A stretch of 22,438 nucleotides of DNA from Eubacterium sp. (lineage in GTDB: Bacteria > Bacillota > Clostridia > Oscillospirales > Acutalibacteraceae). A program made the translations under genes and the position numbers. The notes below the pieces were generated by a model. The model was not told the origin of the DNA and made no database searches. It saw nothing but the letters and a program-made list of their open reading frames with translations. Location: the NCBI GenBank assembly GCA_029050995.1, contig JAIDLO010000235.1, positions 1-22,438 on the forward strand, written 5' to 3'. Shown piece after piece: positions 5,922-12,030 of the stretch; within the stretch, counting starts at the first letter, position 1; every line of letters begins with the position of its first letter.

Positions 5922-6524
5922 TTATTCCATTTTCTCTCCGTCCTGAAGAAATGCATAGCGAATCTTCATAACATCCGTATCAACGCCCACATAGCTTTCG
6001 ATGTAATCCAGCATTGGCTCTATTTCATCAAAAACAGCAATCAGTTCAAGAGAGTCATTTTTCAAAAAGTTTTCTTCAACAGAATGATTCAGCATATCAA
6101 TCAGCTTATCATAATAGCCGTGCGCATTATAGATCACGATAGCCTTATTATGTCTGCCAAGCTGTTTTAAAGTATAAACCTCAAACAGCTCTTCAAAGGT
6201 TCCAATACCGCCGGGAGCAATGATAAATGCGTCTGCATGATCCTCCATATAGGTTTTTCTTTCTGCCATTGTTTCGGTATATTTAAAATCCGTGCAGTTA
6301 TCAAAAAGCAGATTGTGTATCTTCATAAAGTGCGGGGCAACGCCTAAAATATAGCCGCCGTTATCATATTCTCCCCTTGCAGAAGCGCCCATTACGCCGC
6401 AGTTTCCTCCGCCGAAAACAAGCCCTATATTTCTTTTTGCCATTTCAGAGCCAAGCTTGTATGCCGAGTCTATATATTTATCTTCAATGATATCGCTTGA
6501 TGCGCCAAAAACACAAATGTTCAT
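5922..6524 (-). CDS. LOG-family protein (TIGR00730), possible nucleoside 5'-monophosphate phosphoribohydrolase
   Basis: A 200-residue cytosolic protein with a Rossmann-like fold. MNICVFGASS at the N-terminus, GLVFGGGNCGVMG at about 34-46, RK at 89-90, and PGGIGTFEELFE at 104-115 are the defining motifs of the LOG (Lonely Guy)/YvdD family (PGGxGTxxE). Plant and some bacterial members cleave cytokinin riboside 5'-monophosphates or other nucleotide monophosphates to base and ribose 5-phosphate; many bacterial members are unstudied and older annotations call them lysine decarboxylase, which is wrong. GAGGTGA precedes the ATG. It is divergent from uxaC with separate promoters in the 136-bp gap and is followed by the lipoprotein gene. 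Confidence 0.92.
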   Translation of the reverse strand: MNICVFGASSDIIEDKYIDSAYKLGSEMAKRNIGLVFGGGNCGVMGASARGEYDNGGYILGVAPHFMKIHNLLFDNCTDFKYTETMAERKTYMEDHADAFIIAPGGIGTFEELFEVYTLKQLGRHNKAIVIYNAHGYYDKLIDMLNHSVEENFLKNDSLELIAVFDEIEPMLDYIESYVGVDTDVMKIRYAFLQDGEKME

Positions 6525-6543
6525 TAAATCACCTCATAGTTTT

Positions 6544-6572
6544 ATTATATCAATTAAAAAAATAATAATCAA
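6544..6572 (-). promoter_or_regulatory. Sigma-A promoter for the LOG-family gene
   Basis: Minus strand TTGATT (6567-6572), 17 bp, TATAAT (6544-6549), 20 bp before the ATG at 6524. Confidence 0.65.
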
Positions 6573-6601
6573 TAAAATTATATTTTCTTATGTACAGTTA
6601 C

Positions 6602-6630
6602 TTGAATTTGACAATGGAGCGGTATATAAT
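6602..6630 (+). promoter_or_regulatory. Promoter of the uxaC-kdgK-eda operon
   Basis: TTGAAT (6602-6607), 17 bp, TATAAT (6625-6630). A perfect TTGACA overlaps at 6608-6613 but its 11-bp spacing to this -10 is too short. The leader is only ~24 nt and no clear operator palindrome or riboswitch was found in the divergent gap. Confidence 0.68.
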
Positions 6631-6660
6631 ATATCTGTAAAAATTTAAGGAGTTTTCAAA

Positions 6661-8061
6661 ATGAATAATTTTATGGATAAGGATTTTTTGCTGGACACCG
6701 AAACGGCAAAAAAGCTTTTTCACGATTATTGTGAAAGTTTACCTATTTGTGATTATCATTGCCACTTGAGTCCAAAGGAAATTTATGAGAATAAACCGCC
6801 CAAGGATATTTCGGAATTGTGGCTGAAAGGCGATCACTATAAATGGAGAGCAATGCGTTCCTGCGGTATCAGCGAGGATTATTGCACAGGCGGAATAACA
6901 GGCAAAGCACAGTTTGAAAAATTTGCATACACACTGCAGTATGCAATCGGCAATCCAATTTATCACTGGGCACATATTGAGCTTCAGAAATATTTTGGAA
7001 TAGACACACCGCTTTCCGCCAAAACAGCAGACGATATTTACGAGCGTGCAAACAAAGCGATTGAAGAGGGCGATTTTCGTCCGCAGAGCTTGATTATGAA
7101 ATCAAATGTTAAGGTTGTATGCACAACAGATGATCCTGCAGATGATTTGAATTATCATAAGCTCTTAAAGAATGCAGAAGGCTTTGATTGTCAGGTGCTT
7201 CCGACATATCGTCCTGAAAAAGCACTTAATATCAATTTGAACGGCTTTGCAGAATACATAAAGGAACTCGGCAGGGTTGCTGATGTTGAAATAAAATCCT
7301 ATAAGGATGTTATAACAGCGCTTGAAAAGCGTGCAGATTATTTCAACGAGGTTGGCTGCCGTGTATCCGACCATTCCTTTGACTATGTTCCGTTTTCAAC
7401 GGCAACGAATGAAGAGGCTGAAGCAGTTTTTGAAAAAGCAATGAACGGCGAAAGCGTTACAAGAGAAGAGGCTGACGCATACAAAACAAAGGTGCTTCTT
7501 GCGCTTGGCGAAAAGTATTATGAACTTGGCTGGGCTATGGAAATTCATATCGGCGCAATGAGAAACAACAACACCGCTATGTTCAAGGCTAAGGGCGCAG
7601 ATATCGGCTTTGATTCTGTTGGCGACGACAATATTGCTTATCCTTTAAGCCGTTTCCTTGATTCGCTTAATGTTAAGGGAAAGCTTCCTAAAACTATTTT
7701 ATTCAATCTGAATAATAAAGATAACACCGTGCTTGCAACAATGCTTGGAAATTTCCAAGGCACGGAAGCAGAATCTAAAATCCAGTTTGGCCCTGCTTGG
7801 TGGTTCCTTGATACAATGGACGGTATGACTGAGCAGATGAAATCTCTTGGCAATCTTGGAATACTTGGTAAATTCGTTGGTATGGAAACAGATTCCCGTT
7901 CCTTTACATCCTACGGCAGGCATGATTATTTCCGCCGTATTATGTGCCGCCTGATTGGCAGATGGGTAGAGGACGGCTGGTATGCCAATGATGAAGAAAT
8001 TTTAAAGGAAATTGTTTGCGGTATATCCTATAACAACGCAATGAAATATTTTAATTTTTAA
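6661..8061 (+). CDS. uxaC: Glucuronate (uronate) isomerase
   Basis: A 466-residue protein of usual length for UxaC (EC 5.3.1.12), which converts D-glucuronate to D-fructuronate and D-galacturonate to D-tagaturonate. It belongs to the amidohydrolase-like superfamily; His33 and His35 in DYHCHLSP are the typical metal-site pair near the N-terminus. Conserved segments include TTDDPADDL, LPTYRPEKAL and FVGMETDSRSFTSYGRHDYF near the C-terminus. AAGGAG precedes the ATG. It heads an operon with kdgK and eda, which confirms a role in hexuronate breakdown. The intermediate steps (UxuB or UxaB reductase and UxuA or UxaA dehydratase) are not in the window. Confidence 0.97.
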   Translation: MNNFMDKDFLLDTETAKKLFHDYCESLPICDYHCHLSPKEIYENKPPKDISELWLKGDHYKWRAMRSCGISEDYCTGGITGKAQFEKFAYTLQYAIGNPIYHWAHIELQKYFGIDTPLSAKTADDIYERANKAIEEGDFRPQSLIMKSNVKVVCTTDDPADDLNYHKLLKNAEGFDCQVLPTYRPEKALNINLNGFAEYIKELGRVADVEIKSYKDVITALEKRADYFNEVGCRVSDHSFDYVPFSTATNEEAEAVFEKAMNGESVTREEADAYKTKVLLALGEKYYELGWAMEIHIGAMRNNNTAMFKAKGADIGFDSVGDDNIAYPLSRFLDSLNVKGKLPKTILFNLNNKDNTVLATMLGNFQGTEAESKIQFGPAWWFLDTMDGMTEQMKSLGNLGILGKFVGMETDSRSFTSYGRHDYFRRIMCRLIGRWVEDGWYANDEEILKEIVCGISYNNAMKYFNF

Positions 8062-8076
8062 TTGGAGGATTTCAAA

Positions 8077-9174
8077 ATGAATTTGAATTTAAGACCTAAA
8101 GAAGAATGTGTATTTGATGAAATTTCACTTGGCGAAATTATGCTTCGCCTTGATCCGGGCGAGGGAAGAATTAAAACCTCCCGTACTTTTAAGGCTTGGG
8201 AAGGCGGCGGAGAGTATAATGTTGCTCGCGGACTTCGCCGTTGCTTTGGTATGAAAACAGGTGTTGTAACTGCTTTTGCAGAAAACGAAATCGGCTATCT
8301 TCTTGAAGATTTAATTCTTCAGGGCGGTGTTGATACCTCTCTTATCAAGTGGGTTAAGTATGACGGTATCGGAAGAACAACAAGAAACGGACTCAACTTT
8401 GTTGAGCGTGGCTTTGGTATCAGAGGTGCTGTAAGTACATCAGACAGAGGAAATACAGCAATCAGCCAGCTTAAACCGGGCGATATTGACTGGGATTACA
8501 TTTTCGGCACTCTCGGTGTTCGTTGGTTACATACAGGCGGTATCTTTGCTGCTCTTTCCGAAAGCTCTGCAGAGGTTGCTATCGAAGCAGTTAAGGCTGC
8601 TAAAAAGTATGGCACAATCGTATCTTATGATTTAAATTACAGACCGTCACTCTGGAATGATATCGGCGGACAGGCAAAAGCACAGGCTGTTAATAAGGAG
8701 CTTGCAAAATACATTGATGTTATGATTGGTAACGAAGAAGATTTCACTGCTTGTCTTGGTTTTGAAATTGAGGGTAACGATGCTGAGCTGAAAGAGCTGA
8801 ATATGGACGGCTATGTTAAAATGCTTGGCGAGGTTTGCAAGGCTTATCCGAATTTCAAGGTTATTGCAACAACACTTCGTACAGTTAAAACTGCAACAGT
8901 AAATGACTGGAAAGCAATCTGCTATGCAGATGGTCAGGTTTATAATTCAATCGAATTCCCTGGTCTTGAAATTCTTGACCGCGTTGGCGGCGGAGATAGC
9001 TTTGCATCTGGCCTTATTTACGGTTTAATGAAATATGAGGATGCACAGAAGGCTGTTAATTACGGCGTTGTTCATGGTGCTCTTGCTATGACAACTCCCG
9101 GCGACACATCAATGGCTTCATTAAAGGAAGTTGAAGCAAAAGTAAACGGCGCATCTGCTCGCGTTCAGAGATAA
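8077..9174 (+). CDS. kdgK: 2-keto-3-deoxygluconate kinase (PfkB family)
   Basis: The ATG at 8077 has TTGGAGGA 7 bp upstream; an in-frame TTG at 8062 is part of that site. The 365-residue product is a PfkB-family sugar kinase: substrate-binding segment with GGGEYNVARGL near residues 43-53 and the PfkB C-terminal signature DRVGGGDSFASGLIYGLM, whose GGGD holds the catalytic Asp and anion hole. Position between uxaC and eda makes 2-keto-3-deoxygluconate to KDPG the most likely reaction (EC 2.7.1.45). The start is 15 bp beyond the uxaC stop. A different sugar acid specificity cannot be excluded from sequence alone. Confidence 0.93.
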   Translation: MNLNLRPKEECVFDEISLGEIMLRLDPGEGRIKTSRTFKAWEGGGEYNVARGLRRCFGMKTGVVTAFAENEIGYLLEDLILQGGVDTSLIKWVKYDGIGRTTRNGLNFVERGFGIRGAVSTSDRGNTAISQLKPGDIDWDYIFGTLGVRWLHTGGIFAALSESSAEVAIEAVKAAKKYGTIVSYDLNYRPSLWNDIGGQAKAQAVNKELAKYIDVMIGNEEDFTACLGFEIEGNDAELKELNMDGYVKMLGEVCKAYPNFKVIATTLRTVKTATVNDWKAICYADGQVYNSIEFPGLEILDRVGGGDSFASGLIYGLMKYEDAQKAVNYGVVHGALAMTTPGDTSMASLKEVEAKVNGASARVQR

Positions 9175-9228
9175 AAAATATAGATTTTATTATATTTTAT
9201 TAAAAACAATTTTTAGGAGAAAACTATT

Positions 9229-9885
9229 ATGGCTAATAAAATTGAAACACTTGCAAAAATTCAGGAGGTTGGTATCGTTGCTGTTGTTCGTGCAACCTCA
9301 ATTGAACAGGCTGAAAAAATTACAGATGCTTGTATAGCTGGCGGCGTTGCTGCTATTGAACTTACTTTTACTGTTCCACATGCAGATAAGCTTATCGAAG
9401 CTATGAGAGCGAAATACAACAGCGGAGAAATCATTATCGGTGCAGGTACAGTTATGGATGCTGCAACAGCAAGAATTGCTATTCTTGCAGGCGCTGAATA
9501 TGTTGTTGCTCCTTATTTTGATCCGGAAACAGTTAAGTGCTGCAATCGTTACGGCGTTCCTTCTATGCCTGGTATCTACACACCAACAGAAGCAGTTGCT
9601 GCTATGGAATGCGGTGCAGATGTTCTTAAAGTATTCCCTGGCGATATAGCAGGTCCTGCATTCATCAAGGATATTCATGGCCCAATTCCGAATGCAGTTA
9701 TGATGCCGTCTGGCGGTGTTGATGTTGATAATGTTAAGGATTGGATCAAGGCAGGCGCAATCGCTTGCGGTGCAGGCTCTTCTCTTATTGCAGGTGCTAA
9801 AACAGGCGATTATGATAAGATTACAGAAACAGGTAAGCTCTTTGTTCAGAGAATTAAAGAAGCAAGAGCAGAAATGGCAAAATAA
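9229..9885 (+). CDS. eda: KDPG/KHG aldolase (2-keto-3-deoxy-6-phosphogluconate aldolase)
   Basis: A 218-residue class I aldolase that splits KDPG into pyruvate and glyceraldehyde 3-phosphate. Family residues are present: Arg21 in VAVVRA, catalytic Glu44 in AAIELTFTVP, and the Schiff-base lysine Lys134 in DVLKVFPG, followed by the phosphate-binding SGGVD near 161. Length fits the KDPG/KHG family. TAGGAGAA precedes the ATG, 54 bp after kdgK. It completes the lower part of the hexuronate pathway begun by uxaC. The N-terminus follows the bifunctional Eda pattern; activity on 4-hydroxy-2-oxoglutarate is possible. Confidence 0.96.
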   Translation: MANKIETLAKIQEVGIVAVVRATSIEQAEKITDACIAGGVAAIELTFTVPHADKLIEAMRAKYNSGEIIIGAGTVMDAATARIAILAGAEYVVAPYFDPETVKCCNRYGVPSMPGIYTPTEAVAAMECGADVLKVFPGDIAGPAFIKDIHGPIPNAVMMPSGGVDVDNVKDWIKAGAIACGAGSSLIAGAKTGDYDKITETGKLFVQRIKEARAEMAK

Positions 9886-9925
9886 AATAATATAGTAATA
9901 TATTAAATAATAAAAGGGGAACAAT

Positions 9926-10264
9926 ATGAAAAGATTATACAGAAATCCGTCAAATAAAATGATTTGCGGTGTTTGCAGCGGTATAGCAAATTATTTTAAT
10001 GTAGACCCAACGCTTATCAGATTGCTTTGGGTGCTTGCAGTTGTTTTTTGCGGTGTTGGAATTTTAGTGTATTTTATCTGTGCGCTTGTAATTCCAGAAG
10101 ATCCGAATGTTTATAACAACAATGAACAGTATTGGCAGCAACAGCAACAGCAGTATAATCAGAATGGACAGCAATATTATAATCCTGATCCAAACCAGCA
10201 GTGGAATAATCAGGGAACATATTATGATCCGAATCAAAATAATAACAACAATAATAATCAATAA
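9926..10264 (+). CDS. PspC-domain membrane protein with Gln/Asn-rich tail
   Basis: Residues 1-60 form a complete PspC domain: MKRLYRNPSNKMICGVCSGI, then ANYFNVDPTLIRLLWV and a hydrophobic helix to about residue 56 ending in ALVIPEDP. PspC domains occur in small envelope-stress membrane proteins. Residues 61-112 are an unusual low-complexity tail of Gln, Asn, Tyr and Pro, including six successive Gln (71-76) and seven successive Asn (105-111), prion-like in composition. AAGGGGA precedes the ATG. It begins 40 bp after eda with no terminator between, so it is probably expressed with the hexuronate genes, and it ends 7 bp before a terminator. The link to sugar breakdown is unexplained. Confidence 0.9.
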   Translation: MKRLYRNPSNKMICGVCSGIANYFNVDPTLIRLLWVLAVVFCGVGILVYFICALVIPEDPNVYNNNEQYWQQQQQQYNQNGQQYYNPDPNQQWNNQGTYYDPNQNNNNNNNQ

Positions 10265-10271
10265 AAATGAA

Positions 10272-10302
10272 AGCCGATTGGATAATTCCAATCGGCTGTT
10301 TT
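10272..10302. terminator. Terminator between the pspC gene and the opposing small unit
   Basis: Perfect 10-bp stem AGCCGATTGG (10272-10281) / CCAATCGGCT (10288-10297), loop ATAATT, then GTTTTAAT on the plus strand. On the minus strand the tail is TTCATTTTTATT, so it can serve the opposing unit too. Confidence 0.85.
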
Positions 10303-10312
10303 AATCGTCTTT

Positions 10313-10355
10313 GCAAGGCAGAATTGCTATTATCATCTGCAATTCCGAGCCTTGC
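10313..10355 (-). promoter_or_regulatory. 3' hairpin of the small minus-strand unit
   Basis: On minus-strand RNA GCAAGGC / GCCTTGC forms the outer 7-bp stem (10349-10355 with 10313-10319) and AATTGC / GCAATT a 6-bp inner stem (10339-10344 with 10322-10327), with UCGG and CU in the internal loop. It starts 3 nt after the stop codon at 10359 and lacks a U-tract, so it is more likely a stabilising element than a terminator. Confidence 0.7.
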
Positions 10356-10358
10356 GGT

Positions 10359-10421
10359 TTAGTAGTGTTCTCTATCAAGAGCAACAAGGATTTTAACACA
10401 TGTAACTAAAAACTTATACAT
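10359..10421 (-). CDS. 20-residue hydrophobic peptide, unrecognised
   Basis: Reading MYKFLVTCVKILVALDREHY and stop. It has an exact AAGGAGG Shine-Dalgarno (10429-10435) spaced 7 nt from the ATG, and a near-consensus extended promoter ~75 bp upstream. The peptide is mostly hydrophobic with one Cys and a charged C-terminal DREH. The transcript would be ~220 nt, with one hairpin near the 5' end, one directly after the stop codon and a terminator after that. Such architecture is seen in type I toxin mRNAs and in small regulatory or signalling peptides, but no antisense antitoxin promoter is visible and no homolog is known to me. Expression is likely; function unknown. Confidence 0.55.
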   Translation of the reverse strand: MYKFLVTCVKILVALDREHY

Positions 10422-10444
10422 AATTATTCCTCCTTATTATTTTG

Positions 10445-10487
10445 CAAAGGATTGCGTCAAATTGAATTTTCAATGCGTTTTCCTTTG
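10445..10487 (-). promoter_or_regulatory. 5' UTR hairpin of the small minus-strand unit
   Basis: CAAAGGA / TCCTTTG (10481-10487 with 10445-10451) encloses an inner ATTGAA / TTCAAT hairpin (10461-10474). On the minus RNA the UCCUU of the 3' arm could instead pair with AAGGA of the Shine-Dalgarno at 10431-10435, a possible on/off choice. Confidence 0.5.
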
Positions 10488-10497
10488 TTTCGCACAC

Positions 10498-10525
10498 ATT
10501 ATAGCATTATATTTTTTGTTGTCAA
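10498..10525 (-). promoter_or_regulatory. Near-consensus promoter of the small peptide unit
   Basis: Minus strand TTGACA (10520-10525), 16 bp, TATAAT (10498-10503), with TGC before the -10. Both hexamers are perfect consensus. Transcription would start near 10491. Confidence 0.85.
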
Positions 10526-10577
10526 TACTTATATAAGTCAAACGGCTAAAATTTGTGAAAATTAAATAAAATATCTA

Positions 10578-10605
10578 TTGTTATATGATGAATTATAGCT
10601 ATAAT
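10578..10605 (+). promoter_or_regulatory. Possible upstream promoter for the DUF2461 gene
   Basis: TTGTTA (10578-10583), 16 bp, TATAAT (10600-10605). The region 10526-10686 is AT-rich and holds no gene that I can support, so a chance match is possible. Confidence 0.35.
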
Positions 10606-10686
10606 AATATACAATATAAACAAAAATCAACCTTGCTTTATTATATGAGACCAAAACAATTGTGCAACGCATAACTGATTTAAAAA

Positions 10687-10715
10687 TTTACTTTTAATCC
10701 TTTGTATGATATTAT
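10687..10715 (+). promoter_or_regulatory. Promoter of the DUF2461 gene
   Basis: TTTACT (10687-10692), 17 bp, TATTAT (10710-10715), with TGA before the -10. Transcription would begin near 10722, downstream of an in-frame TTG at 10702, which supports the later start codon at 10753. Confidence 0.6.
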
Positions 10716-10752
10716 TGAAACACGGAACAAAGAAAGAATAAAGGAAAAAGCA

Positions 10753-11409
10753 ATGAACAATTTTAAAGGATTTAGCAGGGATACAAACAAGTTTTTATTT
10801 GAATTACCATTTTGCAATACGATTGAAAAGCAGAATGAAAATTTAATTAAGTATAGAGAATATGTATCTGAACCGATTAATTTGCTGTATCTTGATTTGC
10901 TTGAGGCGATAAGCAGCTTTCAGGTTGATTTTGAAGCAAAGCCGGCAAGATGCATTTCAACGCCATATACCGACAGGCGGTTTTCCCCGAATGTTCCGCT
11001 GAAAGAATATATGTATCTGAGATTCAGGCAGGCAAACAGAAAGACGGATATGCTCGGTTTGTATTTTGATATGGGCAGTGAAGCGTATGGCTATGGATTA
11101 AAAATATACAAGCCAACAGCAAAAGGTATGGATATATTGCGTGAAAAAATCCGAAACAACACCGAATTATGTTCACAGCTTATTGATGCATTGGTTGATC
11201 AAGGCTTTGAGGTTTGCGGAGAGAAATACAAGAAAGATCATTTTCCAGAGATACCAGAATGCTCGGCTAAGGAGCTTCTGAATTTGAAAACATTTCATAT
11301 ATCAAAATGTAAGTCGGTTGACGATACTGTTTACAGCGAGAAGCTGGGAACAGAATTATCAAATGCATTTTCAAGTTTAAAAGAGTTTATTGAATTATTA
11401 ATCAAATAA
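10753..11409 (+). CDS. DUF2461 (TIGR02453) family protein
   Basis: The chosen ATG at 10753 has AAAGGA 7 nt upstream and gives 218 residues; a TTG 51 bp earlier has no SD and lies in the promoter. The sequence follows the DUF2461 pattern: FKGFSRDTNKFLFELPFCNT at the start, then the NENLIKYREYVSEPI helix, the conserved KPARCISTPYTDRRFSPNVP (about 65-84) and YFDMGSEAYGYGLKIYKPTA. No biochemical role is established for the family to my knowledge. It is a single-gene unit whose stop codon overlaps the first bases of a shared terminator with yfbR. Family call is good; function unknown. Confidence 0.85.
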   Translation: MNNFKGFSRDTNKFLFELPFCNTIEKQNENLIKYREYVSEPINLLYLDLLEAISSFQVDFEAKPARCISTPYTDRRFSPNVPLKEYMYLRFRQANRKTDMLGLYFDMGSEAYGYGLKIYKPTAKGMDILREKIRNNTELCSQLIDALVDQGFEVCGEKYKKDHFPEIPECSAKELLNLKTFHISKCKSVDDTVYSEKLGTELSNAFSSLKEFIELLIK

Positions 11410-11446
11410 AAAACGCGTTAAGGTTTATAAACCTTAACGCGTTTTT
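11409..11446. terminator. Bidirectional terminator, perfect 38-bp palindrome
   Basis: Positions 11409-11427 are the exact reverse complement of 11428-11446, including A5 and T5 ends that give U-tails both ways. It occupies all the space between the stop codons of two convergent genes (11407-11409 and 11449-11451). Confidence 0.93.
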
Positions 11447-11448
11447 AT

Positions 11449-12030
11449 CTATTTTGTATGCTCATCAAGCGTAAGAGAATAGGCAGGGAGGAATTCTTTT
11501 GTGAAATAACGAACCTCGTCCATATCTATTTCATCAACAATTTTAATCTGCTTTTCCTTTGCGATTTCAAACTCTCTGTTTCCCATTCTGCATTCTTCAA
11601 TGCATTTGATCAGTGCATCAATTCTGTCTGCCGCTTTAACGATTTTCCAAAGCTCTTTATCCTCTTCTTTTTGCTCAAAGAACGGCTGATAATCCGCTTT
11701 GAATTCATCAGGAAGCATTGCAAGCAGCCTTTCGCCGGCGATCTTCTCTATATCCTTATAAACGCCCTGAATTTCATTGTTATAGTATTTAACAGGGGTT
11801 GGCATATCGCCTGTAATAACTTCTGTTAAATCGTGGTAGAGAGCAAGCACGGCGCATCTTTCGGCATCATAGCTTTTGCCGAATTTCTTATTGCCGATTG
11901 TGCAGAGTGCATGTGCAATAACGGCAACATTGTGGCTGTGTTCTGCAATATTTTCTTTAGAGGTGTTGCGCATAAGCGCCCAGCGGTCAATCAGCTTCAT
12001 TCTATTGACCATTGCAAAAAAGTTGCTCAT
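11449..12030 (-). CDS. yfbR: HD-domain 5'-deoxynucleotidase, YfbR family
   Basis: A 193-residue HD phosphohydrolase closely following E. coli YfbR (HDDC2-like), which removes phosphate from deoxyribonucleoside 5'-monophosphates. Metal ligands are His31 (AEHSHNVA), His66-Asp67 (LYHDLTEV) and Asp135 (AADRIDAL). Arg16-Trp17 in LIDRWALMRN match the substrate-contacting pair of the E. coli enzyme. TGDMPTPVKYYN is a further family signature. Its ATG overlaps the aspS stop codon in TAATG, so it is cotranscribed and probably translationally coupled with aspS. A tRNA synthetase and a dNMP phosphatase have no known functional link; the coupling may only set expression. Confidence 0.93.
   Translation of the reverse strand: MSNFFAMVNRMKLIDRWALMRNTSKENIAEHSHNVAVIAHALCTIGNKKFGKSYDAERCAVLALYHDLTEVITGDMPTPVKYYNNEIQGVYKDIEKIAGERLLAMLPDEFKADYQPFFEQKEEDKELWKIVKAADRIDALIKCIEECRMGNREFEIAKEKQIKIVDEIDMDEVRYFTKEFLPAYSLTLDEHTK

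Noticed and set aside
6608..6613. Perfect TTGACA as -35 of uxaC
   Set aside because: The spacing to TATAAT at 6625 is only 11 bp; the TTGAAT just upstream gives 17 bp.
9298..9924. Cys/Asn-rich 208-codon open frame opposite eda
   Set aside because: Its composition is that of an antisense shadow of the aldolase, with no family resemblance; eda is intact with catalytic residues on the plus strand.
10107..10316. Alternative frames rich in Ile or Tyr over the Gln/Asn tail of the PspC gene
   Set aside because: They come from the repetitive CAA/AAT codons; the PspC frame is the one with SD, domain and terminator at the right places.
10272..10525. 6S RNA or other housekeeping RNA as explanation for the small minus-strand unit
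   Set aside because: The 5' and 3' ends do not pair to form the long closing stem of 6S RNA and no large central bubble is seen; the strong SD argues for a coding unit.
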